NCBI GenBank assembly: GCA_002331385.1
Contig: DCYB01000012.1
Coordinates: 306,381-370,380 of the forward strand
DNA length: 64,000 nt
Reading direction: 5' to 3'
Source: Comamonadaceae bacterium UBA2121
Lineage (GTDB): Bacteria; Pseudomonadota; Gammaproteobacteria; Burkholderiales; Burkholderiaceae_C
Position numbers and translations under genes: made by a program. The notes under the pieces are model-generated. The model did not search any database, was not told where the DNA came from, and worked only from the letters and a program-made list of their open reading frames with translations. This document shows, piece after piece, positions 52,494-61,142 of the stretch. Position 1 is the stretch's first letter; each line of letters opens with the position of its first letter.

Positions 52494-54011
52494 TTACTCC
52501 AGCCGGAGGCGCAGTTCCGTCTTCAGCACCTTGCCATAGCTGTTCTTGGGCAACGCATCTACCCAACGATAGGCCTTGGGCCGCTTGAAGCGTGCGATGT
52601 GGTCATGGCACAGCGCGTCCAGTTCGTCATCTGCCACCGGGAGTGCGTCTCGCCCCACGAGGAAGGCGATGACCACCTCGCCCCAGTCCGCATCGCGCTG
52701 CCCCACCACGGCCACTTCACTGACCTGCGGGTGCAGCAGCAGCACCTCTTCCACCTCGCGCGGATAGATGTTGGAGCCGCCAGAGATGATCACGTCCTTG
52801 GAGCGATCGCGCAGCGTAAGGAATCCGTCGGTGTCCAAACTGCCCACATCGCCTGTGTGTAACCAGCCGCCGCGCAATGTGCTCCGGGTCGCCTCTTCAT
52901 TCGCCCAATAGCCGGCCATCACCGGATCGCCGCGCACGACGACTTCGCCCAACGTTCCGTCGGGAACGGGCTGGTCCTGTGCGTCCACCACGCGCACCTC
53001 GACATTCGCGTGCGCCTTGCCCACCGATGCGATCCGTTCGCCCCAGCGCGGATGCTGCGTGTTGCCGATCTCGTCGCGCGACAAGGCCGTGATGGTCATT
53101 GGGCATTCGCCCTGCCCGTAGATTTGCACGAACTTCTGCCCCATGGTATTGAGCGCGTTGCGCAGGTCTTCCACATACATTGGGCCACCGCCATACACGA
53201 TCGTCTTGAAGCCCGACACGTCGGCCTGCGAGCGGCGCACGAAATCCACCAGCCGGTGCACCATGGTGGGCGCGGCGAACAGGCTCAGGTGCCCCACGCT
53301 GGCAGCCAGCGCGACCAGCTCCGCCGGATCGAAACCACCGGACACCGGAATCACATGGCGCGCACCGCGCAGCATGTGCGCATAGTTGTACAAGCCCGCG
53401 CCGTGCGACATGGGGGCTGCATACACCATGGCATCGCTGGCTGACACGTCATCCACATCGGTGAAGTAAGCCATGGTCGCGGCCAGCAGATTGCGGTGCG
53501 TCTGCATCACGCCTTTGGGTCGCCCGGTCGTGCCGGAGGTATAGAACAAGGAGGCCACGTCATCCGCCTCGCGTTCCTGCAGGTCGAGCGGCGGGGTCGA
53601 GCTCACGATTTCGTGCCAACGCGGGGCGCCGAACTCCAGCAGCATCGGATCGCTGGCGCCCGCCTGGCGCGCTGCGTCACGCAATGTCTGCGAGACGCAC
53701 ACCATGCGCGCGCCAGCGTTGTCCAGCACGTAGGCCAGCTCCTTGGCGTGCAGCTTGTAATTGACCGGCACCGAGATCGCGCCCGCCCAATGGATGGCAT
53801 GCAGCGCCTGCAGATATTCCACGCAGTTTTCCGCATAGATGGCCACCCGATCACCGGGTTGCACGCCGCCATCGTGTCTCAGATGTGCGGCCAGTCTGGC
53901 CACCCGATCGGCCAGCGTGCGGTAGTCGCATACCCACTCGGCGCCGTGCAGCAGCGCGGGCCGCTCGCCAAACGCTTTGGCGGCGCGCGCCAGCAGTATG
54001 GAGATATTCAT
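52494..54011 (-). CDS. AMP-dependent acyl-CoA synthetase/ligase
   Basis: Acyl-adenylate-forming enzyme of the long-chain acyl-CoA ligase class; 505 residues. Motifs are FYTSGTTGRPKGVM (A3), YGQGE (A5, where YGQTE/YGMTE is usual, so Thr is Gly), GWLHTGD (A7), RDRSKDVIISGG (A8) and PKNSYGKVLK (A10 with catalytic Lys). The start at 54011 has GAGGC 7-8 nt upstream. The substrate cannot be read; a medium/long-chain or aromatic acid is possible. It is divergent from alkB. Confidence 0.88.
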   Translation of the reverse strand: MNISILLARAAKAFGERPALLHGAEWVCDYRTLADRVARLAAHLRHDGGVQPGDRVAIYAENCVEYLQALHAIHWAGAISVPVNYKLHAKELAYVLDNAGARMVCVSQTLRDAARQAGASDPMLLEFGAPRWHEIVSSTPPLDLQEREADDVASLFYTSGTTGRPKGVMQTHRNLLAATMAYFTDVDDVSASDAMVYAAPMSHGAGLYNYAHMLRGARHVIPVSGGFDPAELVALAASVGHLSLFAAPTMVHRLVDFVRRSQADVSGFKTIVYGGGPMYVEDLRNALNTMGQKFVQIYGQGECPMTITALSRDEIGNTQHPRWGERIASVGKAHANVEVRVVDAQDQPVPDGTLGEVVVRGDPVMAGYWANEEATRSTLRGGWLHTGDVGSLDTDGFLTLRDRSKDVIISGGSNIYPREVEEVLLLHPQVSEVAVVGQRDADWGEVVIAFLVGRDALPVADDELDALCHDHIARFKRPKAYRWVDALPKNSYGKVLKTELRLRLE

Positions 54012-54164
54012 GACTGCGCCTCGCAGTCGCAACCGGAATCGGGTTGCACTGTTGTCGATGGAACGAATCGGCCCCGCTGGCCCCGAATCCTGGCGGCGTC
54101 CATGCATGTCTCCTTGGATGAATTGGTTGGTGATTCACGCTCGCGTATAGTCGTAAGAATACAC

Positions 54165-54818
54165 ATGACTGCCGACCTGTTCGAAGACGACGACGACGCA
54201 CCCGAGCGGCTGCACCTGAGCACGCATGCCGTGGTGCTGCGACGCTTCGCACGCGGGCACGCTGCCGCACTGCTGCAAGACATTCAAGACATCGCATCGC
54301 ATTCGCCGTGGCGCCACATGGTGACGCCGGGGGGCAAGCCCATGTCGGTAGCCACCACGGGCTGTGGCGACCAGGGGTGGGTGAGCGATATGCACGGATA
54401 CCGTTACTCGGAGTTCGACCCACTGACCGGCGCGCACTGGCCTGCACTCCCGGCGCGCTGGCTGAAACTGGCGCACGATGCAGCGCAAGCCGCTGGCTTT
54501 GCCAACTGCGCTCCACCCGACGCCTGCCTGATCAATCGCTATGCACCCGGAGCACGCATGGGACTGCATCAGGACAAGGACGAAATCGATCTGGGCGCGC
54601 CCATCATTTCCGTCTCACTGGGACTGCCCGCGCGCTTTCTCTGGGGTGGCAATGCGCGTGGCGACAGGCACCAGAACGTGCCGTTGATGCATGGCGATGT
54701 GATGGTCTGGGGCGGCGCCGATCGACTGCGCTTCCACGGCGTTGGCCCGCTGGCAGAAGGCATTCATCCTTTATGTGGCGCATTCCGCTACAACCTCACG
54801 CTGCGCAAGGCGCGCTGA
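54165..54818 (+). CDS. alkB: Alpha-ketoglutarate-dependent dioxygenase AlkB
   Basis: Fe(II)/2-oxoglutarate enzyme that repairs 1-methyladenine and 3-methylcytosine in DNA and RNA; 217 residues. Iron ligands H135 and D137 (LHQDKDE) and H191 (RFHGVGP), the 2OG-binding Arg in FRYNLTLRKAR, and the substrate-loop MHGYRYS are present. The start at 54165 follows TATAGT (54146-54151), a -10-like hexamer, so the leader may be very short. Standalone: no ada gene nearby, in contrast to E. coli ada-alkB. Confidence 0.94.
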   Translation: MTADLFEDDDDAPERLHLSTHAVVLRRFARGHAAALLQDIQDIASHSPWRHMVTPGGKPMSVATTGCGDQGWVSDMHGYRYSEFDPLTGAHWPALPARWLKLAHDAAQAAGFANCAPPDACLINRYAPGARMGLHQDKDEIDLGAPIISVSLGLPARFLWGGNARGDRHQNVPLMHGDVMVWGGADRLRFHGVGPLAEGIHPLCGAFRYNLTLRKAR

Positions 54819-55053
54819 CCGCGCACGGGGCCGTGCCAGCCCAATACTATCGATACGCAGCGCCGAGCCAGCGACTTCAATGCAGACCTTTGCATGAAAA
54901 TACATCGCGAGTCTTTGCGAGTAATGCACTTCAAGGTACCATCATTTAATCGCCATCAAGAGATGGTGAGCGGACATGCCGATGGCGTCATCAGCGTTCT
55001 GGTTGCATGGTTCCGTAGATTCCCACAACCTAACGTAATTAATAGAGAGTTGC

Positions 55054-55404
55054 GTGCGCGTTCTATACATTGAAGACAACCAGCAATTGCGGGAGTCGCT
55101 TGCCGCGCTCATGGAAAGCGCATCGCGTGAAGTCGTGACGTGCGAAAGCGCCGAGGAAGCGCTGGAACACGACGCGTCCACGTCATTCGATCTTGTCATC
55201 ACCGATGTCACCCTGCCCGGCATGAACGGGCTGGAGTTGTGCCGACACATGCTGGCGAAGGACCCCAGCCGTTGGATCGTCCTGTGTACGGGCCATCAAA
55301 TGGACGACGACACGAAATCCCTCGGCCCCAACGTGCGCGCACTGCAAAAGCCTTTCGGCGTGGACGAACTGGAAAGTCTATTGGACTCGGTTCCTGCGCG
55401 CTGA
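55054..55404 (+). CDS. Receiver-only response regulator (CheY-like), GTG start
   Basis: 116-residue single receiver domain with no output domain. Acidic pocket E7/D8 (LYIEDN), phospho-acceptor D51 (VITDVTLPGMNG), switch Thr79 (VLCTGH) and K99 (ALQKPF) are intact. The start is GTG at 55054 with an AGAGAG site upstream. No histidine kinase lies nearby. It faces the type I secretion operon convergently, so a link to adhesin control is possible but unproven. The 235-nt upstream gap contains a small hairpin CCATC-AAGA-GATGG (54953-54966). Confidence 0.88.
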   Translation: MRVLYIEDNQQLRESLAALMESASREVVTCESAEEALEHDASTSFDLVITDVTLPGMNGLELCRHMLAKDPSRWIVLCTGHQMDDDTKSLGPNVRALQKPFGVDELESLLDSVPAR

Positions 55405-55464
55405 CTGCACGGGCGGGCATAGCGCATCGTCCTGCCGTTTTCCGGTCCATGTAGAAATGACAAC

Positions 55465-55486
55465 GGCCTGCTCTCAGGTGCAGGCC
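55465..55486. terminator. Hairpin between response regulator and hlyD
   Basis: GGCCTGC (55465-55471), 8-nt loop, GCAGGCC (55480-55486): a perfect 7-bp stem between convergent genes. No T tract follows on either strand; a probable weak terminator. Confidence 0.5.
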
Positions 55487-55505
55487 GCGTATTTCTAGCA
55501 CGGCT

Positions 55506-56984
55506 TTAGCGCTCGCGGAACGCTTCCCGTGCCTTGTTGAACGGCTTGATCAGGTACTGCATGATGGTCTTGCTGCCGGTGAGAATTTCCACCGAGGCAA
55601 TCATGCCGGGCGTGATCGGGAACGTCTTTTCGCCGCGCGTGAGATGGTCGTCCTCGGTGCGCAGGAACACTCGGTAGTAGTACTGGTCACGCTTCACGTC
55701 GTCTTGAATCGTGTCGGGCGAAATCGTCACCACGGTGGCCGGTAAACCGCCATAGATGGAGAAGTCGTACGCCGTGATCTTCACCGTCGCCTTCTGGCCG
55801 GGGTGGATGAAGGCCACGTCGCGCGGCGAGATGCGTGCCTCCACCAGCAACTTTTCATCCATGGGAACGATTTCCATCAACTTGCCATTGGGAGGAATCA
55901 CCCCACCTACCGTGGTCACCGCAATGTCCTTGACGATACCGCGCATGGGAGCAGTAAAGGTCAGGCGCGTGAGCGAGTCGGCACGACCGCGTGTCACCTG
56001 CCGCAGTGATTCGATCTCCGAGTTGGCCTTGGCCAGATCTTCTCGCGCCTTCACCAGGTACTGACTGCGCGACTCGGCAAGGCGAGTCTCCAGATCGTTG
56101 GCCTGACGCTTCAGTCGCAACACTTCCACATCGCTGGCGGCACCGCGCACGACCAAAGGTTCGGTCAGTTCCAGCTCCTTGCGCACAAGGCTCAGTGCTT
56201 CGTTCAACCCTGCCAGCGTTCCCGACAATGCCTCACGACGCGAGTTGTACAGCGCGGTTTCCGTGCGCACCAAGCCCTCATCTTCATGCACCTGTGCGGG
56301 AAACTTGAGCGGCGAATCGTTCACTTCTGCCATGAGTCGGGCCGCAGTCGCTTGCGCGGCACGCAGCCGCACCACGCTTTCTTGCACTGTGGCTTCGCTG
56401 CGCGTGCGGTCAAGGTGCGCCAGCACTTCCCCGGCCTCGACAATGCTGCCTTCCTCCACCAACAGCTTCACCAGAATGCCGCCTTCCAGCGACTGGATGA
56501 CCTGCTCATGCGAGGAGGGAACCACCTTGCCGGTGCCCAGAGATACTTCCGCCAGTTCAAAGCGTGCAGTCCACGCGATGAAGACACCAATCATCAATGC
56601 GACGATCCACACCACAAGGAACGGCGGTGGCATACCGACCTTGTGGGTCGGCGAGTTCACCGGCAGCGGTGGAGGCTTGAGCTTGGGTCCACCCATTTTC
56701 AAACCACCGCCACCCTTGACGACTTTGGGATTGACCGCTGCTCCTCCGGACACACCCGCCGCTGCCGCTGCGCCAGGCGCAGTACCACCGCCAATCACAG
56801 GCGCGCTGGGCTTGGCCCCCGCACCCGCTTTCGCAGGAGCGCCGGCGGAAGCGGCTTTTGCGGCAGGCGAGCCGCCCACCAGAATGCTCGTTGCCGCGAT
56901 ATTGGAGCCCAGCGGTGCAGGCCCCGTAGGTAACAGCTTCGGCTCCGGGCGATCTTGCCGGCCCCCGGCTTCATGGCTTGCCAT
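55506..56984 (-). CDS. HlyD-type membrane fusion protein of type I secretion, with long cytoplasmic extension
   Basis: Periplasmic adaptor joining the ABC exporter to TolC; 492 residues. Residues 1-118 are a low-complexity Ala/Gly/Pro-rich cytoplasmic tail, then a membrane helix (about 122-139), lipoyl halves (GKVVPSSHEQVIQSLEGGIL in two parts; RGIVKDIAVTTVGGVIPPNG), a coiled-coil hairpin (about 185-330) and the HlyD beta-barrel ending VEILTGSKTIMQYLIKPF. HlyD adaptors usually have only 20-60 cytoplasmic residues. The start overlaps the ABC gene by 14 nt. It is last in the operon. Confidence 0.93.
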   Translation of the reverse strand: MASHEAGGRQDRPEPKLLPTGPAPLGSNIAATSILVGGSPAAKAASAGAPAKAGAGAKPSAPVIGGGTAPGAAAAAGVSGGAAVNPKVVKGGGGLKMGGPKLKPPPLPVNSPTHKVGMPPPFLVVWIVALMIGVFIAWTARFELAEVSLGTGKVVPSSHEQVIQSLEGGILVKLLVEEGSIVEAGEVLAHLDRTRSEATVQESVVRLRAAQATAARLMAEVNDSPLKFPAQVHEDEGLVRTETALYNSRREALSGTLAGLNEALSLVRKELELTEPLVVRGAASDVEVLRLKRQANDLETRLAESRSQYLVKAREDLAKANSEIESLRQVTRGRADSLTRLTFTAPMRGIVKDIAVTTVGGVIPPNGKLMEIVPMDEKLLVEARISPRDVAFIHPGQKATVKITAYDFSIYGGLPATVVTISPDTIQDDVKRDQYYYRVFLRTEDDHLTRGEKTFPITPGMIASVEILTGSKTIMQYLIKPFNKAREAFRER

Positions 56985-59088
56985 TTGTCAGCTCCCCCAG
57001 AACGTTCTTTTTCGGGCCGTCCATGACGACGCGGCCGTTGTCGATAATGATGATGCGATCCACCCACTGCAGGACCTGCATGCGGTGCGTCGCCACCACC
57101 AATGTGCGCGGGGCCAGCCAGGGCGTCATGGCATCGATGACCTGGTGCTCGGATACCTCGTCGAAGTGCGCCGTTGGCTCGTCCAGCAAAAGGACTGACG
57201 GCTGCCGCACCACGGTGCGCGCCAGCAACAGCGCCTGTCGCTGACCACCCGAAAGTCCAGTTCCGCCCTCTTGAATAAGTTCGTCGAGCCCTTCGGCACG
57301 CCCCTGCACCAGGTTGAGTCCACCCGTCATGCGCAGTGCTTCCAGCAGCTCACGGTCGCTCGCCATGGGCCGCCCCATCACCAGGTTCTCGCGGATGGTG
57401 CCGTGAAAGAGATTGGAGTTTTGCGCCAGCAAGGCCACGTCGCGCCGTACGTCCGACGGATCGATAAGGCTCAAATCCATGCCATCCAGATTGATGGCAC
57501 CAGTGGTAGGCGCATACATGCCGGCGAGCAGTTGCAGCAGCGTGGACTTGCCCGCGCCCATGCGCCCCAGCACGGCGATTTTTTCCCCTGCCTGAATGCG
57601 CAGGTTGGCAAGCTCAAGTGCAGGACGCTTGGCATCTTCGGTGTATTGGAAACGCACCGCTGTGGTTCGGTAGTTGCCTTGCAAATTCTGGACATGCAAC
57701 CTGCGGCTGTCTTCGGGGACATCGACGGGACGCTCCATGAGCTTGTTCAACCCTTCGCGCGCCACCTTGGCCTGTTGCCAGCGTGCGAGCAGGCTGGCGA
57801 TCTGTGCGATCGGCGCGATCATGCGCGACGCGAGGATCGAGCTTCCCACCAGCGCACCGGTAGTCATCCCTCCGGTCATGACCTGATAGCAGCCAATGAG
57901 CAGCACCGAAGCGAAGACAATGCCCTGCAATTCTTGCGTCCAGGTCATCAACAAGCCGGTGAGAAAGCGTTGGCGCATGCCTACGTCGGCAGACACCATG
58001 TTCACGTGGTTCCAGCGGTTCTGGAAACGCGGCTCTGCGCGCAGCGATTTGATGTCATCCAGACCCTGCACGGCTTCCACCAGCATGGCATTGCGCAATG
58101 CTGATTCACGCATACCCGCATTGGCCAATCGGGCCAGTGGGCGTTGCGCCAGAAGGCCCGGAATGATCAGCAGCGGAAGCGCCGCAATCGGCACCCACAC
58201 CAGCGATCCACCCACCAACCAGAGCACGCCGAGAAACAGCAGGAAGAACGGCATATCCGCCGCCGCGCTGACCGTCGTGGAGGTGAACATCTCACGCACC
58301 TGATCGATCTCGCGGATCTGTGCGATGAAGCTTCCCGTGGAACGCGGACGGGCATCATTGCGCACACGCATGGCGCGCCCGAAGACCACGTCGGAGATTT
58401 GCAGGTCCGCCCGCTTGCCCAGCGTATCGATGATGTAGGAGCGACTCACGCGCAGCGCGAACTCAAAGCAGATCGCGACGATGACGCCACCGAACAACAC
58501 CCAGAGCGTAGATTCCGATTGCGACGGAACGACCCGGTCATAGACCTGCATCGAAAACATCATCCCGGACAGTGCCAGCACATTGGCGAAGAAGGACGCG
58601 ATCACCACTTCGCCATAGCGCGGCCAATCGCGCAACGCGATCTTCCAGAACCAGCTCGGACGCCACGGCTTGATGTATTCGTCCACCCGCGCATCGGGAA
58701 TTTCATCCAGCGGACGCAGCAGCGCCACGCGCACGACAAGCTGCTTGAGTTGTGCGCTGTCGAAGACGGTTTCGACCCCTTGTTCACCACTGAAGGCCAC
58801 CCCCAGCTTGCGCTGCGCATTCATGGTGCGCACCACGCCGACCCGGCCATCGGCGAATTCGACTGCAAAAGGAAGTCGCCACGGATCGAGCAACGACTCG
58901 TCGAAGCTGCACAGGCGCACGCTCAAGCCAACTTGGCGCGCCATGATCTCCAGCAGCGAATCGATTTGCGTGCCCGCCTCCCACGCCAGCGCCACGCGCG
59001 CGTTCTCGGGCGATGCGCCGATGCCGTAGTGACGGCAAACGTTCAGCATGGCATCCAGCCATGCCGAGTATTGTTTTGGCAATTCCAT
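56971..59088 (-). CDS. Type I secretion ABC transporter/permease, LapB-like
   Basis: Inner-membrane exporter of 705 residues. Residues 1-about 130 are a C39-like peptidase domain without the catalytic Cys-His pair, i.e. a degenerate substrate-docking domain as in RTX and Lap exporters. A membrane domain (about 155-435) and NBD follow: Walker A GRMGAGKST, signature LSGGQRQAL, Walker B VLLLDEPTAHFD and H-loop VATHRMQVL. The start has GGAG 10 nt upstream, inside the 28-codon small ORF that ends 3 nt before. Substrate is presumably the adjacent giant adhesin. Confidence 0.93.
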   Translation of the reverse strand: MELPKQYSAWLDAMLNVCRHYGIGASPENARVALAWEAGTQIDSLLEIMARQVGLSVRLCSFDESLLDPWRLPFAVEFADGRVGVVRTMNAQRKLGVAFSGEQGVETVFDSAQLKQLVVRVALLRPLDEIPDARVDEYIKPWRPSWFWKIALRDWPRYGEVVIASFFANVLALSGMMFSMQVYDRVVPSQSESTLWVLFGGVIVAICFEFALRVSRSYIIDTLGKRADLQISDVVFGRAMRVRNDARPRSTGSFIAQIREIDQVREMFTSTTVSAAADMPFFLLFLGVLWLVGGSLVWVPIAALPLLIIPGLLAQRPLARLANAGMRESALRNAMLVEAVQGLDDIKSLRAEPRFQNRWNHVNMVSADVGMRQRFLTGLLMTWTQELQGIVFASVLLIGCYQVMTGGMTTGALVGSSILASRMIAPIAQIASLLARWQQAKVAREGLNKLMERPVDVPEDSRRLHVQNLQGNYRTTAVRFQYTEDAKRPALELANLRIQAGEKIAVLGRMGAGKSTLLQLLAGMYAPTTGAINLDGMDLSLIDPSDVRRDVALLAQNSNLFHGTIRENLVMGRPMASDRELLEALRMTGGLNLVQGRAEGLDELIQEGGTGLSGGQRQALLLARTVVRQPSVLLLDEPTAHFDEVSEHQVIDAMTPWLAPRTLVVATHRMQVLQWVDRIIIIDNGRVVMDGPKKNVLGELTNGKP

Positions 59089-59091
59089 TGG

Positions 59092-59178
59092 TTATTGACT
59101 CCAGCGTTCGCTCAATTGCGCCTTGATGCGGACCCTTGCGTAGATGGCGTTGCCACCAGGCGTGACGATCGTGCTCAT
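59092..59178 (-). CDS. Small 28-residue ORF between tolC and the ABC exporter
   Basis: The ATG (59178-59176) overlaps the tolC TGA as ATGA, and the TAA stop (59094-59092) lies 3 nt before the exporter ATG. A strong Shine-Dalgarno, GGAGGTGG, sits 4 nt upstream inside the end of tolC. The product starts MSTIVTPGGN and ends LSERWSQ, is basic in the middle (ARVRIKAQ) and has no membrane segment. The tight coupling on both sides suggests it is really translated, either as a functional microprotein or as a device that sets exporter translation. I do not recognise a family. Confidence 0.6.
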   Translation of the reverse strand: MSTIVTPGGNAIYARVRIKAQLSERWSQ

Positions 59179-60722
59179 GGAGCCACCTCCATGCCCTGGA
59201 TCACTGCGTTGTTCAGGCCGAAGAATTCACGCAATCGTCCCGTGGACGCGATGAATTGCAGGCGGTATTGCCACAGGTCGTGAATGAGCCCTTGTGCATC
59301 CGCTTCTGCCTGATGGATTTCCTGCTCGGCATTCAGCAAATCGAGAATGGAGCGCGTACCCAGTTGATACTGCTCACGGTACAGGTCGCGCACCGACAGA
59401 ATGCTGCGCCGGCGGTTTTCCACGTCAGCCAGACGGCCCTGCGCACCATGCGCCAACTCGCGCCATGCACGCGCCTGATCACTGGCTTGCAGCAGAGCGG
59501 TTTCAATGCGCTCACGTGTCGCCGCTTCTTCCGCTGCGGCGGCGCTGATTTGTGCATCGAGCGCGCCGCCCTGATACAGCGGCATGGACACGTTGAATGA
59601 AATCGTGCCGTAACTGCCATTGCGTTTGAGCGTGCTCGGATTCGTGCCGTGAATGGCGCGGTTGCCCGAGGCTTCCACGCTCAGGGTGGGCCACTTTGAC
59701 GAGCGCGAGGTTGCCAGCAATGCTTTGGCCACTTGACGCTCCGCCTGCACGATCAACACGTCGGGCAGCAACTGGAATTCGGGATGATTCGTCAGCCAGA
59801 GCGTGTCGTGCTCCAGCCCGGGAAGCACGTCGACCGTGCGTGTGCCGGCCTCCCCGACGAACGTGCGCAGCTTTTGCCGCCACTGCGCCAGTTCGGCTGA
59901 CACCTGCCCGAGATAGGCGTGTGCCCCTTGCGAGCGCGCGGTGGCCTGAATCGGGTCTGCCTTGGTGCTGAGCCCGGCCTTGGAGCGTAGCTCCGCCAAC
60001 TCCAGCACCTTGTCCACCGCCTCCACCTGTCCTTGCGCAATGTCCGTCATCGCCTGAAAGCGATGCACCATCAATGCCGCTTCCGCCGTCTGGCGCGTGA
60101 TTTCGTCAATTTGACGCAATACGATGGCCTGCTGGCGCCGCACCAGTGCTTCGCTGCGGCTGACCTGGTTGTCCACTTTGCCGAAGTCATACAGCATCTG
60201 GGTGGCAGAAGCAGTCGCAAGCGTGCTGTTGCTGTCCTTGCCCGTATTGGCTCCTCCTCCCAGACCCACGCGCACCTGTGGAAAGTAACCCGAGCGCGCC
60301 ACATCCACGCCCGCCGTCTGCTGTGCAAGTGTGGCGACCGCATCGGTGATGGAGGGGTGCTGCTGCACTGCCAGCTTGACCGCGTGCGACATGGTCAACG
60401 AACCCTTCGTTGGAACCGCTGCACCAAAATTTTGACCACGCGGCGCGGGAGCATCGACTTCCTGTGCGAGGCTGGATGGTGCGAGCCGCCGCTTGGCCTC
60501 CGGAATCGGAGAGGATGCACCCGTGATCACTCCAGCGTTCGCCGGCGACATCTCGCTGGGGTTCGATGGAGCACGGGATTGGGCCAGAACCGGCGCACTA
60601 GTGAGTACGGCCAGAGTGGAAAAAGACAATAACGCGCGAGCTAGATTCAGAGCAGCGACATTCGATGGCCTAAGCTTTATTGAAAGCAAAATCGGCTTAT
60701 TAGTGCGCATGAAAATATTCAC
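59175..60722 (-). CDS. TolC family outer-membrane channel of type I secretion, GTG start
   Basis: Outer-membrane efflux protein of 515 residues, LapE/TolC class. A signal sequence (hydrophobic LLSFSTLAVLTSAPVLA, after a long basic n-region) precedes a Pro/Ser-rich linker (about 50-105) and two OEP repeats: SHAVKLAVQQHPSITDA, YFPQVRVGLGGG; LGTRSILDLLNAEQEIHQA. The first codon is GTG (60722) with GAGGA nearby upstream; the next in-frame ATG is four codons later but is badly spaced. It follows the adhesin gene after a 420-nt AT-rich gap, so it has its own promoter region. Confidence 0.92.
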   Translation of the reverse strand: MNIFMRTNKPILLSIKLRPSNVAALNLARALLSFSTLAVLTSAPVLAQSRAPSNPSEMSPANAGVITGASSPIPEAKRRLAPSSLAQEVDAPAPRGQNFGAAVPTKGSLTMSHAVKLAVQQHPSITDAVATLAQQTAGVDVARSGYFPQVRVGLGGGANTGKDSNSTLATASATQMLYDFGKVDNQVSRSEALVRRQQAIVLRQIDEITRQTAEAALMVHRFQAMTDIAQGQVEAVDKVLELAELRSKAGLSTKADPIQATARSQGAHAYLGQVSAELAQWRQKLRTFVGEAGTRTVDVLPGLEHDTLWLTNHPEFQLLPDVLIVQAERQVAKALLATSRSSKWPTLSVEASGNRAIHGTNPSTLKRNGSYGTISFNVSMPLYQGGALDAQISAAAAEEAATRERIETALLQASDQARAWRELAHGAQGRLADVENRRRSILSVRDLYREQYQLGTRSILDLLNAEQEIHQAEADAQGLIHDLWQYRLQFIASTGRLREFFGLNNAVIQGMEVAP

Positions 60723-61096
60723 CTTTTCCTCGCCAGCTAGATTTATTAATATTCACATTCATGCATTTATTTATCCACAAATGCACAAAACGCACAAATG
60801 CGCATCTCGGCCGCCGAATAACGGAAGAGAATGCGCATCCGTGAGTGCTTCATGCATCAATGCATTTTTCTAGTAAATCGCCAATCCACGTTGCCTTCGG
60901 TCAAGTTAGCTGTATATGCCAACAGGTTTTTCGCGCCACCTTTTAGTGATATTAGCTTTTTTAGGAATATGTGTGCATATATCCCACGAACCCCATCACT
61001 ATTAATTTCATTCGAATATCATTTAATATTCACTTTTTATTCAATTAAAACAAACGATGCGAGTGCGTGATGAGAAAAATGAAAACTCGCAGGGAG
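60723..61096. other. AT-rich intergenic region with repeated AATATTCAC elements
   Basis: About 370 bases, far more AT-rich than the genes around it, separating the adhesin stop from tolC. AATATTCAC occurs three times in the same orientation: 60714-60722 (over the tolC start), 60748-60756 (34 bp away, about three helical turns) and 61025-61033. The outer two share the longer TTAATATTCAC only partly: it is at 60746-60756 and 61023-61033. Inverted repeats GAATAT-N6-ATATTC (61014-61031) and an ATAT-rich one at 60964-60983 also occur. No gene. Likely the tolC promoter with silencer/activator sites. Confidence 0.55.
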
Positions 61097-61134
61097 GGGC
61101 CGCCGATCTGGCCCAAAGCGGGCCAGATCGTCCC
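61097..61134 (-). terminator. Strong hairpin after the adhesin gene
   Basis: A perfect 10-bp stem, GATCTGGCCC (61105-61114) / GGGCCAGATC (61120-61129), with a 5-nt loop, extended by GGGG/CCCC after short bulges. It lies 9 nt past the adhesin stop. The T-rich run comes only about 20 nt later (- strand, about 61070-61084), so termination may be partial, allowing some read-through to tolC. Confidence 0.7.
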
Positions 61135-61142
61135 CTGCCACG

